Origin: Sphingosinicella terrae
GTDB taxonomy: Bacteria > Pseudomonadota > Alphaproteobacteria > Sphingomonadales > Sphingomonadaceae
DNA: 64,000 nucleotides
Reading direction: 5' to 3'
NCBI RefSeq assembly: GCF_003347635.1
Contig: NZ_QDFY01000002.1
Location: forward strand, 496,001 to 560,000
Of the stretch, positions 26,703-34,261 are shown piece by piece. Position 1 is the stretch's first letter. Every line of letters starts with the position of its first letter. The notes beneath the pieces were generated by a model that saw nothing but the letters and a program-made list of their open reading frames with translations, was not told the origin of the DNA and searched no databases. Position numbers and translations under genes: made by a program.

Positions 26703-26857
26703 GCCGTGCCGTAATAGATCGCGATTCCGGCGGCGATGCCGATGCACACGGCGCTGCCGACTTCCTGCTGCTTGCTCGATCCGGAGACGGAGACCTGGGT
26801 GTCGAGCTCGGGGAGATCCTCGACCTTGAGCGGCTCATGTTCGCGAGTGGGGTACAT
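26699..26857 (-). CDS. 52-residue precursor-like peptide (candidate RiPP precursor)
   Basis: A short gene with an excellent ribosome-binding site (GAGGAAAGG) before the ATG at 26857. The product has a charged N-terminal half (residues 1-32, with KVEDLPELDTQ and SVSGSSKQQE) and a hydrophobic, glycine-rich tail VGSAVCIGIAAGIAIYYGTA (33-52) with one Cys. This leader/core contrast is typical of ribosomally made, modified peptide precursors. Its stop overlaps the start of the HEAT-like gene (ATGA), so it heads a three-gene operon. It could instead be a small membrane protein or toxin. I do not recognise the sequence. Confidence 0.75.
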   Translation of the reverse strand: MYPTREHEPLKVEDLPELDTQVSVSGSSKQQEVGSAVCIGIAAGIAIYYGTA

Positions 26858-26906
26858 GGTGCTGCCTTTCCTCGATGGTTACGCTTCGAGGGCCACGAGG
26901 CTCGCA

Positions 26907-26960
26907 CCAAAGTATTTATACTTCCCTAAGGCCGATCTTCCGAAGTCAATCCAAAGTACT
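26907..26960. repeat. Direct repeat upstream of the peptide gene
   Basis: CCAAAGTATT (26907-26916) and CCAAAGTACT (26951-26960) are direct repeats 44 bases apart in the spacer between the membrane-protein gene and the peptide gene; the second copy lies within the 3' end of the upstream gene. The spacer is locally AT-rich (AGTATTTATACTT). They could be regulator half-sites or promoter elements for the peptide operon; no function is shown. Confidence 0.35.
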
Positions 26961-27548
26961 TGATTCGCTCTCGACGCGGTAAGCTTCGCGAAGGGCGAGC
27001 AACCGCTCGAGTTCCCGCTTCACCTGTCGGTAGCTCGCGGCGAGGGTCCAGGCGGTGGCCGCGAGCAGCGCAACGCCGCCGACCAGCAGGATCGTCCGCA
27101 GCTCGGGATCCGGCGCCGCCGCGGCAGCGAGGTTGGCGGTCCTCGCAAGCAGCCAGCCGACGAGCAAAGCAGGGCCGAGCGTGAGAGCCCCGTAACGGAT
27201 ACGCTTCAGCGACTGGCGCAGGCGCTCGATCGACTGGTCGAGCATTTCCTCGCTGGATCCGACAAGCCCCTCGAGCTCCGCCGCCCGAAGCTTGCGCTGC
27301 CGCATCTGGCTGAACAGGAGCAGCAGGATCGCTCCACTGCCGACGAGCATGGTGCTCGGCTCCGGATTGCGCAGCACGAACAGGAGAACCGCGCCGGCGA
27401 TGAGGATGGCCGCGCTGACATCCGCCCGCTGCGCCCATCGCGCGCGGCGCCTGACCGTCTCAGCCGAGCGCTGCAGGTCCGCCATCTCGCTTGCACTGGG
27501 CTGCTGCCGCCAGACGTCGCCGAGCCGGTCGAGATCGAGATCGCTCAT
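26946..27548 (-). CDS. Membrane protein, possible anti-sigma factor
   Basis: A 200-residue protein with about four hydrophobic segments in two pairs (about 45-80 and 118-170) and short charged ends. Its ATG overlaps the stop of the sigma-factor gene (ATGA, 27545-27548), the usual arrangement for an ECF sigma factor and its membrane partner. It has no recognisable zinc-finger or RskA domain, so the anti-sigma role rests on position alone. The peptide operon begins 89 bases further on in the same direction. Confidence 0.65.
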   Translation of the reverse strand: MSDLDLDRLGDVWRQQPSASEMADLQRSAETVRRRARWAQRADVSAAILIAGAVLLFVLRNPEPSTMLVGSGAILLLLFSQMRQRKLRAAELEGLVGSSEEMLDQSIERLRQSLKRIRYGALTLGPALLVGWLLARTANLAAAAAPDPELRTILLVGGVALLAATAWTLAASYRQVKRELERLLALREAYRVESESSTLD

Positions 27549-28114
27549 GACGCCGGCTCCAGCATCTTCTTCAGGGCAGCCTTCGCACGCGACAGCCGGA
27601 GCGCCAGCGCATTCGGCGCGATCTCCAGCATGTCCGCAATCTCGGAATAGCTAAATCCTTCAAGCACCAGGATGATCACCTGTCGCTGCGGCAAGGGCAA
27701 GCGACGAGTGGCGTCGAGCAGCCGCCGTCGTTCGCTGGCATCGATCGCCCTCTCCTCGGGGCTGGGCGCATCCGATTCCACTCGTTCCGGCATCTCCGCC
27801 AGGGGCGGCAGCCGCACCTGGCGGGCGACGAACGAGATCGCCCGGTTCTGCGCGATCCGGGCGATGAACGTCCGCAGCGAGGCGTCGCGACGATAGGTGG
27901 GCAGGGCCTGCCACACCGCCAGGAGGATCTGCTGGGTGAGGTCCTCGCGCAGCGCCGGATCGGCTTCGTAGGACATGGCGATGCGCGAGATGAGCGGGCC
28001 GTGCTCGGCCACGATCACCTCGAACGGGGGCGTCTCGCCGTTCAGGGTCTCAGCCGTCGCCGTCTTCAGCTCCCATCCCCGTGCGATCCCGAAAGGGTCG
28101 CATAGTCCCCGCAC
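27545..28114 (-). CDS. ECF-type RNA polymerase sigma factor
   Basis: A 189-residue sigma-70 family protein. Region 2 is seen in LREDLTQQILLAVWQALPTYRRDASLRTFI with ARIAQNRAISF, and region 4 in LPLPQRQVIILVLEGFSYSEIADMLEIAPNALALRLSRAKAAL. No region 1 or 3 is present, as expected for extracytoplasmic-function sigma factors. The start is probably the GTG at 28114; no ATG lies upstream of region 2 in this frame. It is coupled by ATGA to a membrane protein gene and lies head of a minus-strand series that includes the peptide operon, which may be its target. Confidence 0.88.
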   Translation of the reverse strand: MRGLCDPFGIARGWELKTATAETLNGETPPFEVIVAEHGPLISRIAMSYEADPALREDLTQQILLAVWQALPTYRRDASLRTFIARIAQNRAISFVARQVRLPPLAEMPERVESDAPSPEERAIDASERRRLLDATRRLPLPQRQVIILVLEGFSYSEIADMLEIAPNALALRLSRAKAALKKMLEPAS

Positions 28115-28289
28115 GAATCACAGGCCGACGACATGACTGTCCGGCCGATTCGCCTGCGCCTTCGCATCATAAAGGGGACGGGGTTAATGTCTCACCCGTG
28201 CCACGCCCGCCGCGCGCCGCCTTCCCCTGTCGCCGGGATTGACCTAAGCTTTTGCCGCGCAAAAAATTATTGTGGAAATGGGGGGCAGG

Positions 28290-29075
28290 ATGCCGTCACG
28301 CCTCGAACGGGTACAGGCGTTCGCCGAAAGCGCGTCGACGATCGCTTCGGGTGCCGAGCTGCATCTGCTGTTGGACGAGACGGTCCGTGATTTCGGCGCC
28401 GACTATTTCCTGATGATCCATCATGCCGACTTCAGCACCGCTCCGGCCGGCCTCGTCCGAATCGGCAATTACCCGCTCGAGTTCATCAGCATCAGCCGGC
28501 AGGACGGGCGGCCGCTGCACGACCCGATCATGGACGCGTGCGAGCGGACGCTGGCAGGGTTCTTCTGGGACGAGGTCTGGTCGATCGTGACTCCGACCGA
28601 GCGCAATCGCCGTCGCGCCGCGGCGGTGGCGCAGTCCGGGCTCGGTGACGGTTTCGTGGTGCCGACCCACATTCCGGGCGAGCATCTCGGCTCCTGCCAT
28701 TTCGCCGTCCGCGCCGGCCGGCACCTTCCGCGCGAGAACAGCGCCGCTCTCCAGGCGATCGCCGCCTTCGGATTCGAGGCGGCCCGGCGGCTCGCCGGCG
28801 AAGCCAAGGCGCCGCTCCGGCGCGGCGCGCCGCTCACCGATCGGCAGCGCGAGTGCATCATCCTGTGCGCGCAGGGGAAAAGCGACTCGGTGATCGCCCA
28901 ATTGCTCGGCCTCAGCCACAAGACGGTGAACGCCTATGTCGAGGCGGCGAAGCGCCGCTACGGCGTGGCGACGCGTGGCCAGCTCATCGTCCGAGCCCTC
29001 TACGCCTCCGACATCACCTTTCACGACATCGTCGGTCCACCGTCAGCAGGAAGGGGCCCCGCGGCCTGCAATTAG
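28290..29075 (+). CDS. LuxR-family quorum-sensing regulator
   Basis: A 261-residue regulator with an N-terminal autoinducer-binding domain (about 15-165) and a C-terminal LuxR helix-turn-helix (LTDRQRECIILCAQGKSDSVIAQLLGLSHKTVNAYVEAAKRRYGV). The ATG at 28290 follows a GGGGGG site; in-frame starts a few codons upstream (28272, 28278) are possible. The luxI-type gene lies 1.4 kb downstream with a P450 gene between, pointing the other way. Its 3' end overlaps the P450 gene end-to-end by 62 bases, so the two transcripts are antisense there. Confidence 0.88.
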   Translation: MPSRLERVQAFAESASTIASGAELHLLLDETVRDFGADYFLMIHHADFSTAPAGLVRIGNYPLEFISISRQDGRPLHDPIMDACERTLAGFFWDEVWSIVTPTERNRRRAAAVAQSGLGDGFVVPTHIPGEHLGSCHFAVRAGRHLPRENSAALQAIAAFGFEAARRLAGEAKAPLRRGAPLTDRQRECIILCAQGKSDSVIAQLLGLSHKTVNAYVEAAKRRYGVATRGQLIVRALYASDITFHDIVGPPSAGRGPAACN

Positions 29076-30402
29076 GCCAATGGTACCAGCGCACCGGCGC
29101 CGCCTGTCCGGGGCGGGGATCGGCGCGGCGGAGCAGGGAGGCAAGGAAGACGCGCGCCTGCTGCCGCGCGAAATGGAGCCCCAGGCATTTGTGCACGCCG
29201 CCGCCGAACGGGGCGAAGGCGAAGCGGCCGCGGGCCTGCTCCCCGTCCGGCGAGAAGCGCAGCGGATCGAACCGCTCCGGTTCCGGCCACAGCTCCGGCA
29301 GGCGATGGGTGATCATCAGATTGGCGCCGGTCATCGTCCCGGCCGGGATCGCATGGCCGGCGATCGTGACGTCGCGCATCGCCCGGCGCCACACCACCGG
29401 CGCCGGTCCGTTGAGCCGCAGCGTCTCCTTGTAGAACATGTCGGTGAGCGGAAGCGCCGCGGTCGCCGCGGCTGCCGGATCGTCCGCAAAGGGCTCGAGC
29501 TCGGCGCGCAGCCGCTCCGCCCAGGCGGGCTCCACCGCGAGATAGTAGAGCAAGGAGGTTAGCGAGGAGGCGAGGGTGTCGTGGGCGGCGCTCAGCAGGA
29601 AGCTGAAGCTGTCGCAGATCCGGGATACTGGGAGCGGTCGGCCGGTCGCGTCGTCCAGTGCGGCCATTCGGGACAGGAAATCGGCGCCCGGAGCGGCCCG
29701 CTTCTCCGCGACCAACCGCGCAAGGATCGCATCGAGCCGGGCCTTGGCGGCGCGGCCGCGCGCACGGGCCAGGCTCGGCAGCGGGCTGGCGCCCATCGCC
29801 AGAAGGCTGCGGATCATCCGGCGCAGCGACTCGATCACCAGCTCGGCCTCGCCGTCGAGGGGGCGGTCGAGGAAGGTCGAAGCGGCGATCCGGAAGGTCA
29901 ATCGTCTGATCTCGTCATACACGTCGATCCTCCGTCCGACCCAGCTTTCGACCGCCGCCTGGATGTCGCGCGTGAAGATCGCACGATAGCGGTCCAGCGC
30001 CGGCTGCCGGAACGCCTCGCCCATCAGCCGCCGGTCGGCGCGATGCTCGGGCCCGTCCAGGATCAGCAGCGCGCCCGGAAAGAGGGGCTCGATGAGCTGC
30101 GCCCAGCCTTGCGCAGCCGAGAAGGCGCCGGCCTCGTCGAACAGCAGCCGCTCGTTCGCTTCCGTGCCGGCAGCGTGGACATGCCAGTGGCCGAAGGCGC
30201 GGAAGCGGTAGACGGGGCCGTGCGCCGCCGTCATCCTCCGGGCGAAGCCGAGCGGATCGGCCAGCGCTTCCGGCATGACGCCGACGATCGGCAGGCCCGC
30301 CTTGCCGGGGATGCGCTCCAGGCTGGCGGTCTCCGGATGCGGCAGGTTGGCGGCGCCGAAGGGCCGCCAGCGGCGCGATCCGGCGGCGAGGGTTGCGGTC
30401 AT
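29014..30402 (-). CDS. Cytochrome P450
   Basis: A 462-residue soluble haem monooxygenase. The haem-binding loop FAPFGGGVHKCLG places the thiolate at Cys406; the K-helix ExxR is in KETLRLNGPAP; the I-helix oxygen-binding motif is LSAAHDTLAS. The ATG at 30402 follows GGGAG. It lies between luxR and luxI and diverges from luxI over a 113-base spacer holding a lux-box-like dyad, so it may be under quorum control. Its 3' end overlaps luxR by 62 bases. No ferredoxin or reductase gene is nearby; substrate unknown. Confidence 0.93.
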   Translation of the reverse strand: MTATLAAGSRRWRPFGAANLPHPETASLERIPGKAGLPIVGVMPEALADPLGFARRMTAAHGPVYRFRAFGHWHVHAAGTEANERLLFDEAGAFSAAQGWAQLIEPLFPGALLILDGPEHRADRRLMGEAFRQPALDRYRAIFTRDIQAAVESWVGRRIDVYDEIRRLTFRIAASTFLDRPLDGEAELVIESLRRMIRSLLAMGASPLPSLARARGRAAKARLDAILARLVAEKRAAPGADFLSRMAALDDATGRPLPVSRICDSFSFLLSAAHDTLASSLTSLLYYLAVEPAWAERLRAELEPFADDPAAAATAALPLTDMFYKETLRLNGPAPVVWRRAMRDVTIAGHAIPAGTMTGANLMITHRLPELWPEPERFDPLRFSPDGEQARGRFAFAPFGGGVHKCLGLHFARQQARVFLASLLRRADPRPGQAAPVRWYHWPNCRPRGPFLLTVDRRCRER

Positions 30403-30448
30403 GAAATGGCTCCCGCCCGTCTGATCGGGCGCCATGTGTCGGCAATCC

Positions 30449-30468
30449 ATAGGGGTAGTTACCCGTAT
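30449..30468. promoter_or_regulatory. Candidate lux box (LuxR-binding dyad)
   Basis: ATAGGGGTAGTTACCCGTAT is a 20-bp dyad; eight of its ten half-site positions pair, including GGGTA/TACCC and the outer ATA/TAT. It lies 47 bases upstream of the luxI start and 46 bases upstream of the P450 start, in their shared divergent spacer. Size, symmetry and place match a lux box, although the core differs from the best-known consensus. Confidence 0.6.
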
Positions 30469-30515
30469 CGCGGCCGCTACGCGGCGCCGCCATCCTTCGC
30501 GGGAAGGGAAGCGCC

Positions 30516-31154
30516 ATGCAGATCAAGCTCGTCGATGCGGGGGCGCGCCTCCGCTTCAGCAGGCACCTTGTCGAAATGCACCATGACCGCAAACGCGTGT
30601 TCGTCGACCGGCTCGGCTGGCAGTTGCCCACCTGCGGCAGCTGGCTCGAAGTCGATGCGTTCGACAACGACTATACCGTCTATCTGATCGCCTGCTCACC
30701 CGACGACGACCGCCATGTCGCCTCGGTGCGGCTGCTGCCGACGACGCGTCCGCACATGCTCGGCACGATCTTCTCGCACCTGCCCGACGGCGGACCGATC
30801 GTCGCCGACGATGTCTGGGAATCCTCGCGCTTCACCATCGCACCCACTGGAATGCGCGGCAGCGAGGTGATGCGACTCAGCCAGTATCTCGCGCTCGCCC
30901 ACGTCGAGTTCGCCCTACTCAACGGCATCGGGCGCTACGTCATGATCGGCGAAAGCCACCGGGTCGCGACGGTGGTGGCGATGGGCTGGCGGGTGCGCCC
31001 GCTCTGCCTCCCGACCGACTGCGACGGCAGCAAGGTCGTCGCCATGGAAGTGTCGATCGACGAGAAGACGCTGCCGGCGATGCGCCGCCGCTTCGGCATC
31101 CATGCGCCGGTGCTGGAGGCCGTCCCGGGTCCGACGGGCCGCCATGCTTCCTGA
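30516..31154 (+). CDS. LuxI-family acyl-homoserine-lactone synthase
   Basis: A 212-residue autoinducer synthase that would join an acyl chain (from acyl-ACP or acyl-CoA) to S-adenosylmethionine. Conserved residues are present: Arg25, Phe29 and Trp35 in HHDRKRVFVDRLGW, Asp47 and Asp50 in EVDAFDND, Arg72 in ASVRLLP, and Glu102 and Arg105 in WESSRF. The start follows GGGAAGGG. It overlaps the PhyH-like gene by 11 bases. A dyad at 30449-30468 suggests positive autoregulation by the LuxR protein. Confidence 0.95.
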   Translation: MQIKLVDAGARLRFSRHLVEMHHDRKRVFVDRLGWQLPTCGSWLEVDAFDNDYTVYLIACSPDDDRHVASVRLLPTTRPHMLGTIFSHLPDGGPIVADDVWESSRFTIAPTGMRGSEVMRLSQYLALAHVEFALLNGIGRYVMIGESHRVATVVAMGWRVRPLCLPTDCDGSKVVAMEVSIDEKTLPAMRRRFGIHAPVLEAVPGPTGRHAS

Positions 31155-32055
31155 GCGCTTTGCCCATCTCGATCCCGACGGGCTCCCACCTGCGGCCCGA
31201 CATCTGCTGGAGCAGGGCTATTGCGTGCTTCCCGAGGCGATGCCGGCGGCGGAGATCGAGGCGATGAGCCGGAGCCTCGACGACCGGTTCCATCATACGC
31301 CCTTCTGCGTCGGCGACTTTCACGGCCGCCGGACCAAACGCTTCCACCGTCTGCTCGCCCGGCTCGCCGGCGCCGAGCGCCTGGTCATGCAGCCGGATCT
31401 GCTCGGCCTGGTGCGCCTGGCGCTCGGCCGCTGGTGCGACTTCCCGGAGATCAGCCTCACCCAGGGCCTCGAGGTGCATGCGGGCGCGCCCGCGCAGATC
31501 CCCCATGCCGATCAGAGCATGTGGCCGGCGGTGCCGAAGGGGATGATGGAGCTCAGCGTCAACGTCATCTGGCCGTTCGTCCCGTTCACCGCGGAGAATG
31601 GTGCCACCCGGGTGTGGCCCGCGAGCCACCTGCGCCCCCGCGCCGCCGACGCGTCAACGACGGAGCCGGCGGTTTGCGCGCTCGCGCCCGGAGACGCGCT
31701 CGTCCTGCTCGGCTCGACCGTCCATGCCGCCGGCGCGAACCGCTCGGCGGCGCCGCGGCGGGCGGTGATCGTCAGCTACTGCCTCGGCTGGCTCAAGGCC
31801 TACGAGAATCAGGCGCTGGCTTACCCGCCCGACGTCGCGCGGACCTTGTCTCCCGAGCTGGCGTCGATGCTCGGCTATCGCTGGCACCGGCCCAATCTCG
31901 GCACCTTTGACGGTCAGTGCCCGTCGGTGCTGCTCGCCGACGGCGAGGTGCCCGAATATCTTGCCACGATCGATGCGCTCGCGCCGGAGCACGAGGCGCT
32001 GGTCGCGGCGCATGCCGCGCGGCAGGCGGACAAGGAATCATGGGGGAGGGACTGA
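31144..32055 (+). CDS. PhyH-family Fe(II)/2-oxoglutarate-dependent dioxygenase
   Basis: A 303-residue phytanoyl-CoA dioxygenase-like protein. Likely iron ligands are His and Asp in IPHADQSM and the distal His in LLGSTVHAAGANRS, with a following Arg for 2-oxoglutarate. The ATG at 31144 lies inside the 3' end of luxI (11-base overlap), so both are translated from one message. Linkage of luxI to phyH-like genes recurs in sphingomonads to my knowledge. It may oxidise the signal, its fatty-acid precursor or a quorum-controlled product; the sequence does not decide. Confidence 0.87.
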   Translation: MLPERFAHLDPDGLPPAARHLLEQGYCVLPEAMPAAEIEAMSRSLDDRFHHTPFCVGDFHGRRTKRFHRLLARLAGAERLVMQPDLLGLVRLALGRWCDFPEISLTQGLEVHAGAPAQIPHADQSMWPAVPKGMMELSVNVIWPFVPFTAENGATRVWPASHLRPRAADASTTEPAVCALAPGDALVLLGSTVHAAGANRSAAPRRAVIVSYCLGWLKAYENQALAYPPDVARTLSPELASMLGYRWHRPNLGTFDGQCPSVLLADGEVPEYLATIDALAPEHEALVAAHAARQADKESWGRD

Positions 32056-32057
32056 GG

Positions 32058-32645
32058 ATGGCGACGAGAGTTCGAGCACGTCCGCAGCGTCGGTCGCTGG
32101 CGCGTCGGCGCGAGCGGCAGGCGGCGGCGGAATCCGGAAGCGAAGCCCCGGCGGGCAGCCTGGACGAGGCGCCGGTCGCCCTGCCGCGCCGCCAGTTCGA
32201 GCGGCTGCTCACGCTGGCGCGGGTGGCGGAACCCGGGCTCGAAATGGCGCCGGTCCCGCTTCGCTTCGTCCGCGAGGGCGATCTCGACCGGAATTCGATC
32301 CGTCTCGCCCGCGCCATCCACCAGCTTCGCCGTCGCCGCGAGCTCTATTTCGACGCCGGGCTCTTCTCCGATCCGGCCTGGGACCTGCTGCTTCATCTCC
32401 ATGTGGCGAGCGGCGAGGAGAAATGGGTGCACGTCTCACGCGCCTGCCGCGCTGCCGCGGTGCCGACGACCACGGCCTTACGTTGGCTGGGGCGGCTCGA
32501 GGCACTCGGGCTCGTCCTCCGGGAAAGCGACCCGCGCGACCGGCGGCGGATGAAAGTGTGCCTGGCGCCGGAGGCGTCGCGGGCCATGCGCCGCCTGCTC
32601 CACGACATCAGGACCATGCTGGAGACCAATCCCGAGCCGCAATGA
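32058..32645 (+). CDS. MarR-like winged-helix regulator
   Basis: A 195-residue protein with a basic, low-complexity N-terminus and a C-terminal winged helix (VSRACRAAAVPTTTALRWLGRLEALGLVLRESDPRDRRRMKVCL), where the DPRDRRRMKV wing is typical of MarR-type factors. The ATG at 32058 is 2 bases after the PhyH-like stop and has a GGGAGGGA site. It is the third gene of the luxI operon, so it may relay or damp the quorum response. A strong hairpin follows at 32677. Confidence 0.8.
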   Translation: MATRVRARPQRRSLARRRERQAAAESGSEAPAGSLDEAPVALPRRQFERLLTLARVAEPGLEMAPVPLRFVREGDLDRNSIRLARAIHQLRRRRELYFDAGLFSDPAWDLLLHLHVASGEEKWVHVSRACRAAAVPTTTALRWLGRLEALGLVLRESDPRDRRRMKVCLAPEASRAMRRLLHDIRTMLETNPEPQ

Positions 32646-32676
32646 GCTTCGCCCTGAACGGCGGGGTCGGCGGGAC

Positions 32677-32704
32677 GGGCCGGACGGTACGGACCGCCCG
32701 GCCC
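32677..32704. terminator. Strong hairpin ending the luxI operon
   Basis: GGGCCGG and CCGGCCC enclose a second stem, CGGT-ACGG-ACCG, separated by an A/C mismatch; the 28 bases form one long hairpin. It lies between the MarR-like gene and the convergent VOC gene. There is no T-tract, but stem strength and position suit a bidirectional terminator. Confidence 0.6.
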
Positions 32705-32795
32705 TCACCACTGGCCAAAAGTGGCTGGCGCCATAGTCTCGCGGCCGCCGGACGCCTGTCGGGAATGCTCGTCCGGCTGTGCTCCAGCGGCTGCC

Positions 32796-33224
32796 CTATC
32801 TCGCGAACAGCGAGTCGAAGCTGGCAAAGGCCTTGAATTCGAGCGCATTGCCGGCGGGATCGAGGAAGAACATCGTCGACTGCTCGCCCGGCTCGCCCTT
32901 GAAGCGCGTATAAGGCTCTATGACGAAGCCGATACCGTGCGCCTTCAGCCGTTCCGCGAGCTGCTGCCATTGCGGCGGGCGCAGGACGACTCCGAAATGC
33001 GGCACCGGCACCTGGTGACCGTCGACCGGATTCTCGCCGGCTCGCGGCGGTGCCGCGGCGCCCTCGACGCGATGGGCGACGATCTGATGGCCGAACAGAT
33101 CGAAATCGATCCAATCGTCGCTGCTGCGGCCCTCAGGGCAGCCGAGCACCTCGCCGTAGAAATGGCGGGCCGCGTCGAGATCGTCGACCGGAAAGGCGAT
33201 GTGGAAGGGGGTCAGCTCGGTCAT
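32796..33224 (-). CDS. VOC (glyoxalase/bleomycin-resistance/dioxygenase) family protein
   Basis: A 142-residue protein with the vicinal-oxygen-chelate pattern: [22 protein letters not shown] at the start (first metal His), VPHFGVVL in the middle and a C-terminal [17 protein letters not shown] (metal Glu). The family includes lyases, isomerases and dioxygenases, so no reaction can be assigned. The ATG at 33224 opens the domain; upstream extension to 33392 is low-complexity and rejected. Divergent from the thioesterase-like gene. Confidence 0.87.
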   Translation of the reverse strand: MTELTPFHIAFPVDDLDAARHFYGEVLGCPEGRSSDDWIDFDLFGHQIVAHRVEGAAAPPRAGENPVDGHQVPVPHFGVVLRPPQWQQLAERLKAHGIGFVIEPYTRFKGEPGEQSTMFFLDPAGNALEFKAFASFDSLFAR

Positions 33225-33340
33225 GGTCTTCTTTCTCGGCCGCGCGCCGCAGGAGGCGCGATGGCCCGATAGTCGAGACGGCGCCGCCAGACCAGAGTGA
33301 CGGCTGGCGCAACAGTCCGGCGTCCGACTACAGCAGCGCC

Positions 33341-34135
33341 ATGAGCGATTCATCTCCTCCGGCCGAGACGCTGCCCGGCCTGATCGACGCACTCGGTGCT
33401 ACCGCCGAGCCCTGCCGAATTGTGGTACCGGATCGCTGGATGCAGGGCCGCACCGTCTATGGCGGCCTTTCGGCGGCGCTCGCACTCGCGGCGACGCTGG
33501 GCCGTTGGGACGATCTGCCGCCGCTCCGCTCGGCGCAGATCGCCTTCGTCGGCCCCCTCGCCGGCGCGCTGGAGATCCGGACCGAGTTGCTGCGCCGCGG
33601 CCGCTCCGCGGCGTTCGTCCAGGCCGATGTGGCTTCGGCCGCCGGGCTCGGCGTGCGGGCGACCTTCCTGTTCGTCGCTGCGCGCGAATCCCATGTCGAT
33701 CTTGCCGCGGATGCATCCGGTCCCGAGACTCCGCCGCCGATGACGGAGGCGTTCGAGCCGCCGCCGGGCGTCGCCTTCATCCGCAATTTCGAACTTCGCA
33801 TGACCGCGGAGGAACGCGACGGGCAGGCCCACATCGCCCGCTGGGCGCGCCTCCTCGACCGCGACGGCCTTCATCCGATGGTCGAGCTGCTCGCCGTCGG
33901 CGACGTGCTTCCGCCGGCGGCGATGCGGCTCTTCACCCGGCCGGGGCCGATCAGCTCGATGAACTGGCATCTCAACCTGCTCGCGGATCCGCCTGCGACC
34001 ACCGACGGCTGGTGGCTGCTGCGCAGCACCGCCGACCAGGCCCGCCACGGCTATAGCGGCCAGCAGATGAGCATCCGCGACGCCGCCGGCCGCCTCGTTG
34101 CCACCGCCACCCAGAGCGTCGCCTTGTTCGCTTGA
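33341..34135 (+). CDS. TesB-like acyl-CoA thioesterase (double hotdog)
   Basis: A 264-residue protein with two hotdog-like halves. The first contains [20 protein letters not shown] and [24 protein letters not shown]; the second contains [12 protein letters not shown] and [37 protein letters not shown], which is very typical of acyl-CoA thioesterase II-like proteins. It would hydrolyse acyl-CoA in the cytoplasm. No fatty-acid operon surrounds it. The ATG at 33341 starts the domain; a long upstream extension is spurious. Confidence 0.85.
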   Translation: MSDSSPPAETLPGLIDALGATAEPCRIVVPDRWMQGRTVYGGLSAALALAATLGRWDDLPPLRSAQIAFVGPLAGALEIRTELLRRGRSAAFVQADVASAAGLGVRATFLFVAARESHVDLAADASGPETPPPMTEAFEPPPGVAFIRNFELRMTAEERDGQAHIARWARLLDRDGLHPMVELLAVGDVLPPAAMRLFTRPGPISSMNWHLNLLADPPATTDGWWLLRSTADQARHGYSGQQMSIRDAAGRLVATATQSVALFA

Positions 34136-34261
34136 GGCGAGGTTTCGCGCCGATATGGGCGGCGTCCTCCCCTGACTGAGGATCGATCCCAGAGCTTCCC
34201 CAGATCGGCTTGATCCAGTTATCCCGCTGCGTTTAGGCTGTGAGGGCGAGCATTGCCTCGC

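Noticed and set aside
26686-26910. A 74-codon minus-strand frame overlapping the small peptide gene
   Set aside because: It is Ser/Arg/Pro-rich and lacks a ribosome-binding site; the overlapping 52-codon frame has GAGGAAAGG, a leader/tail contrast and an ATGA overlap with the next gene.
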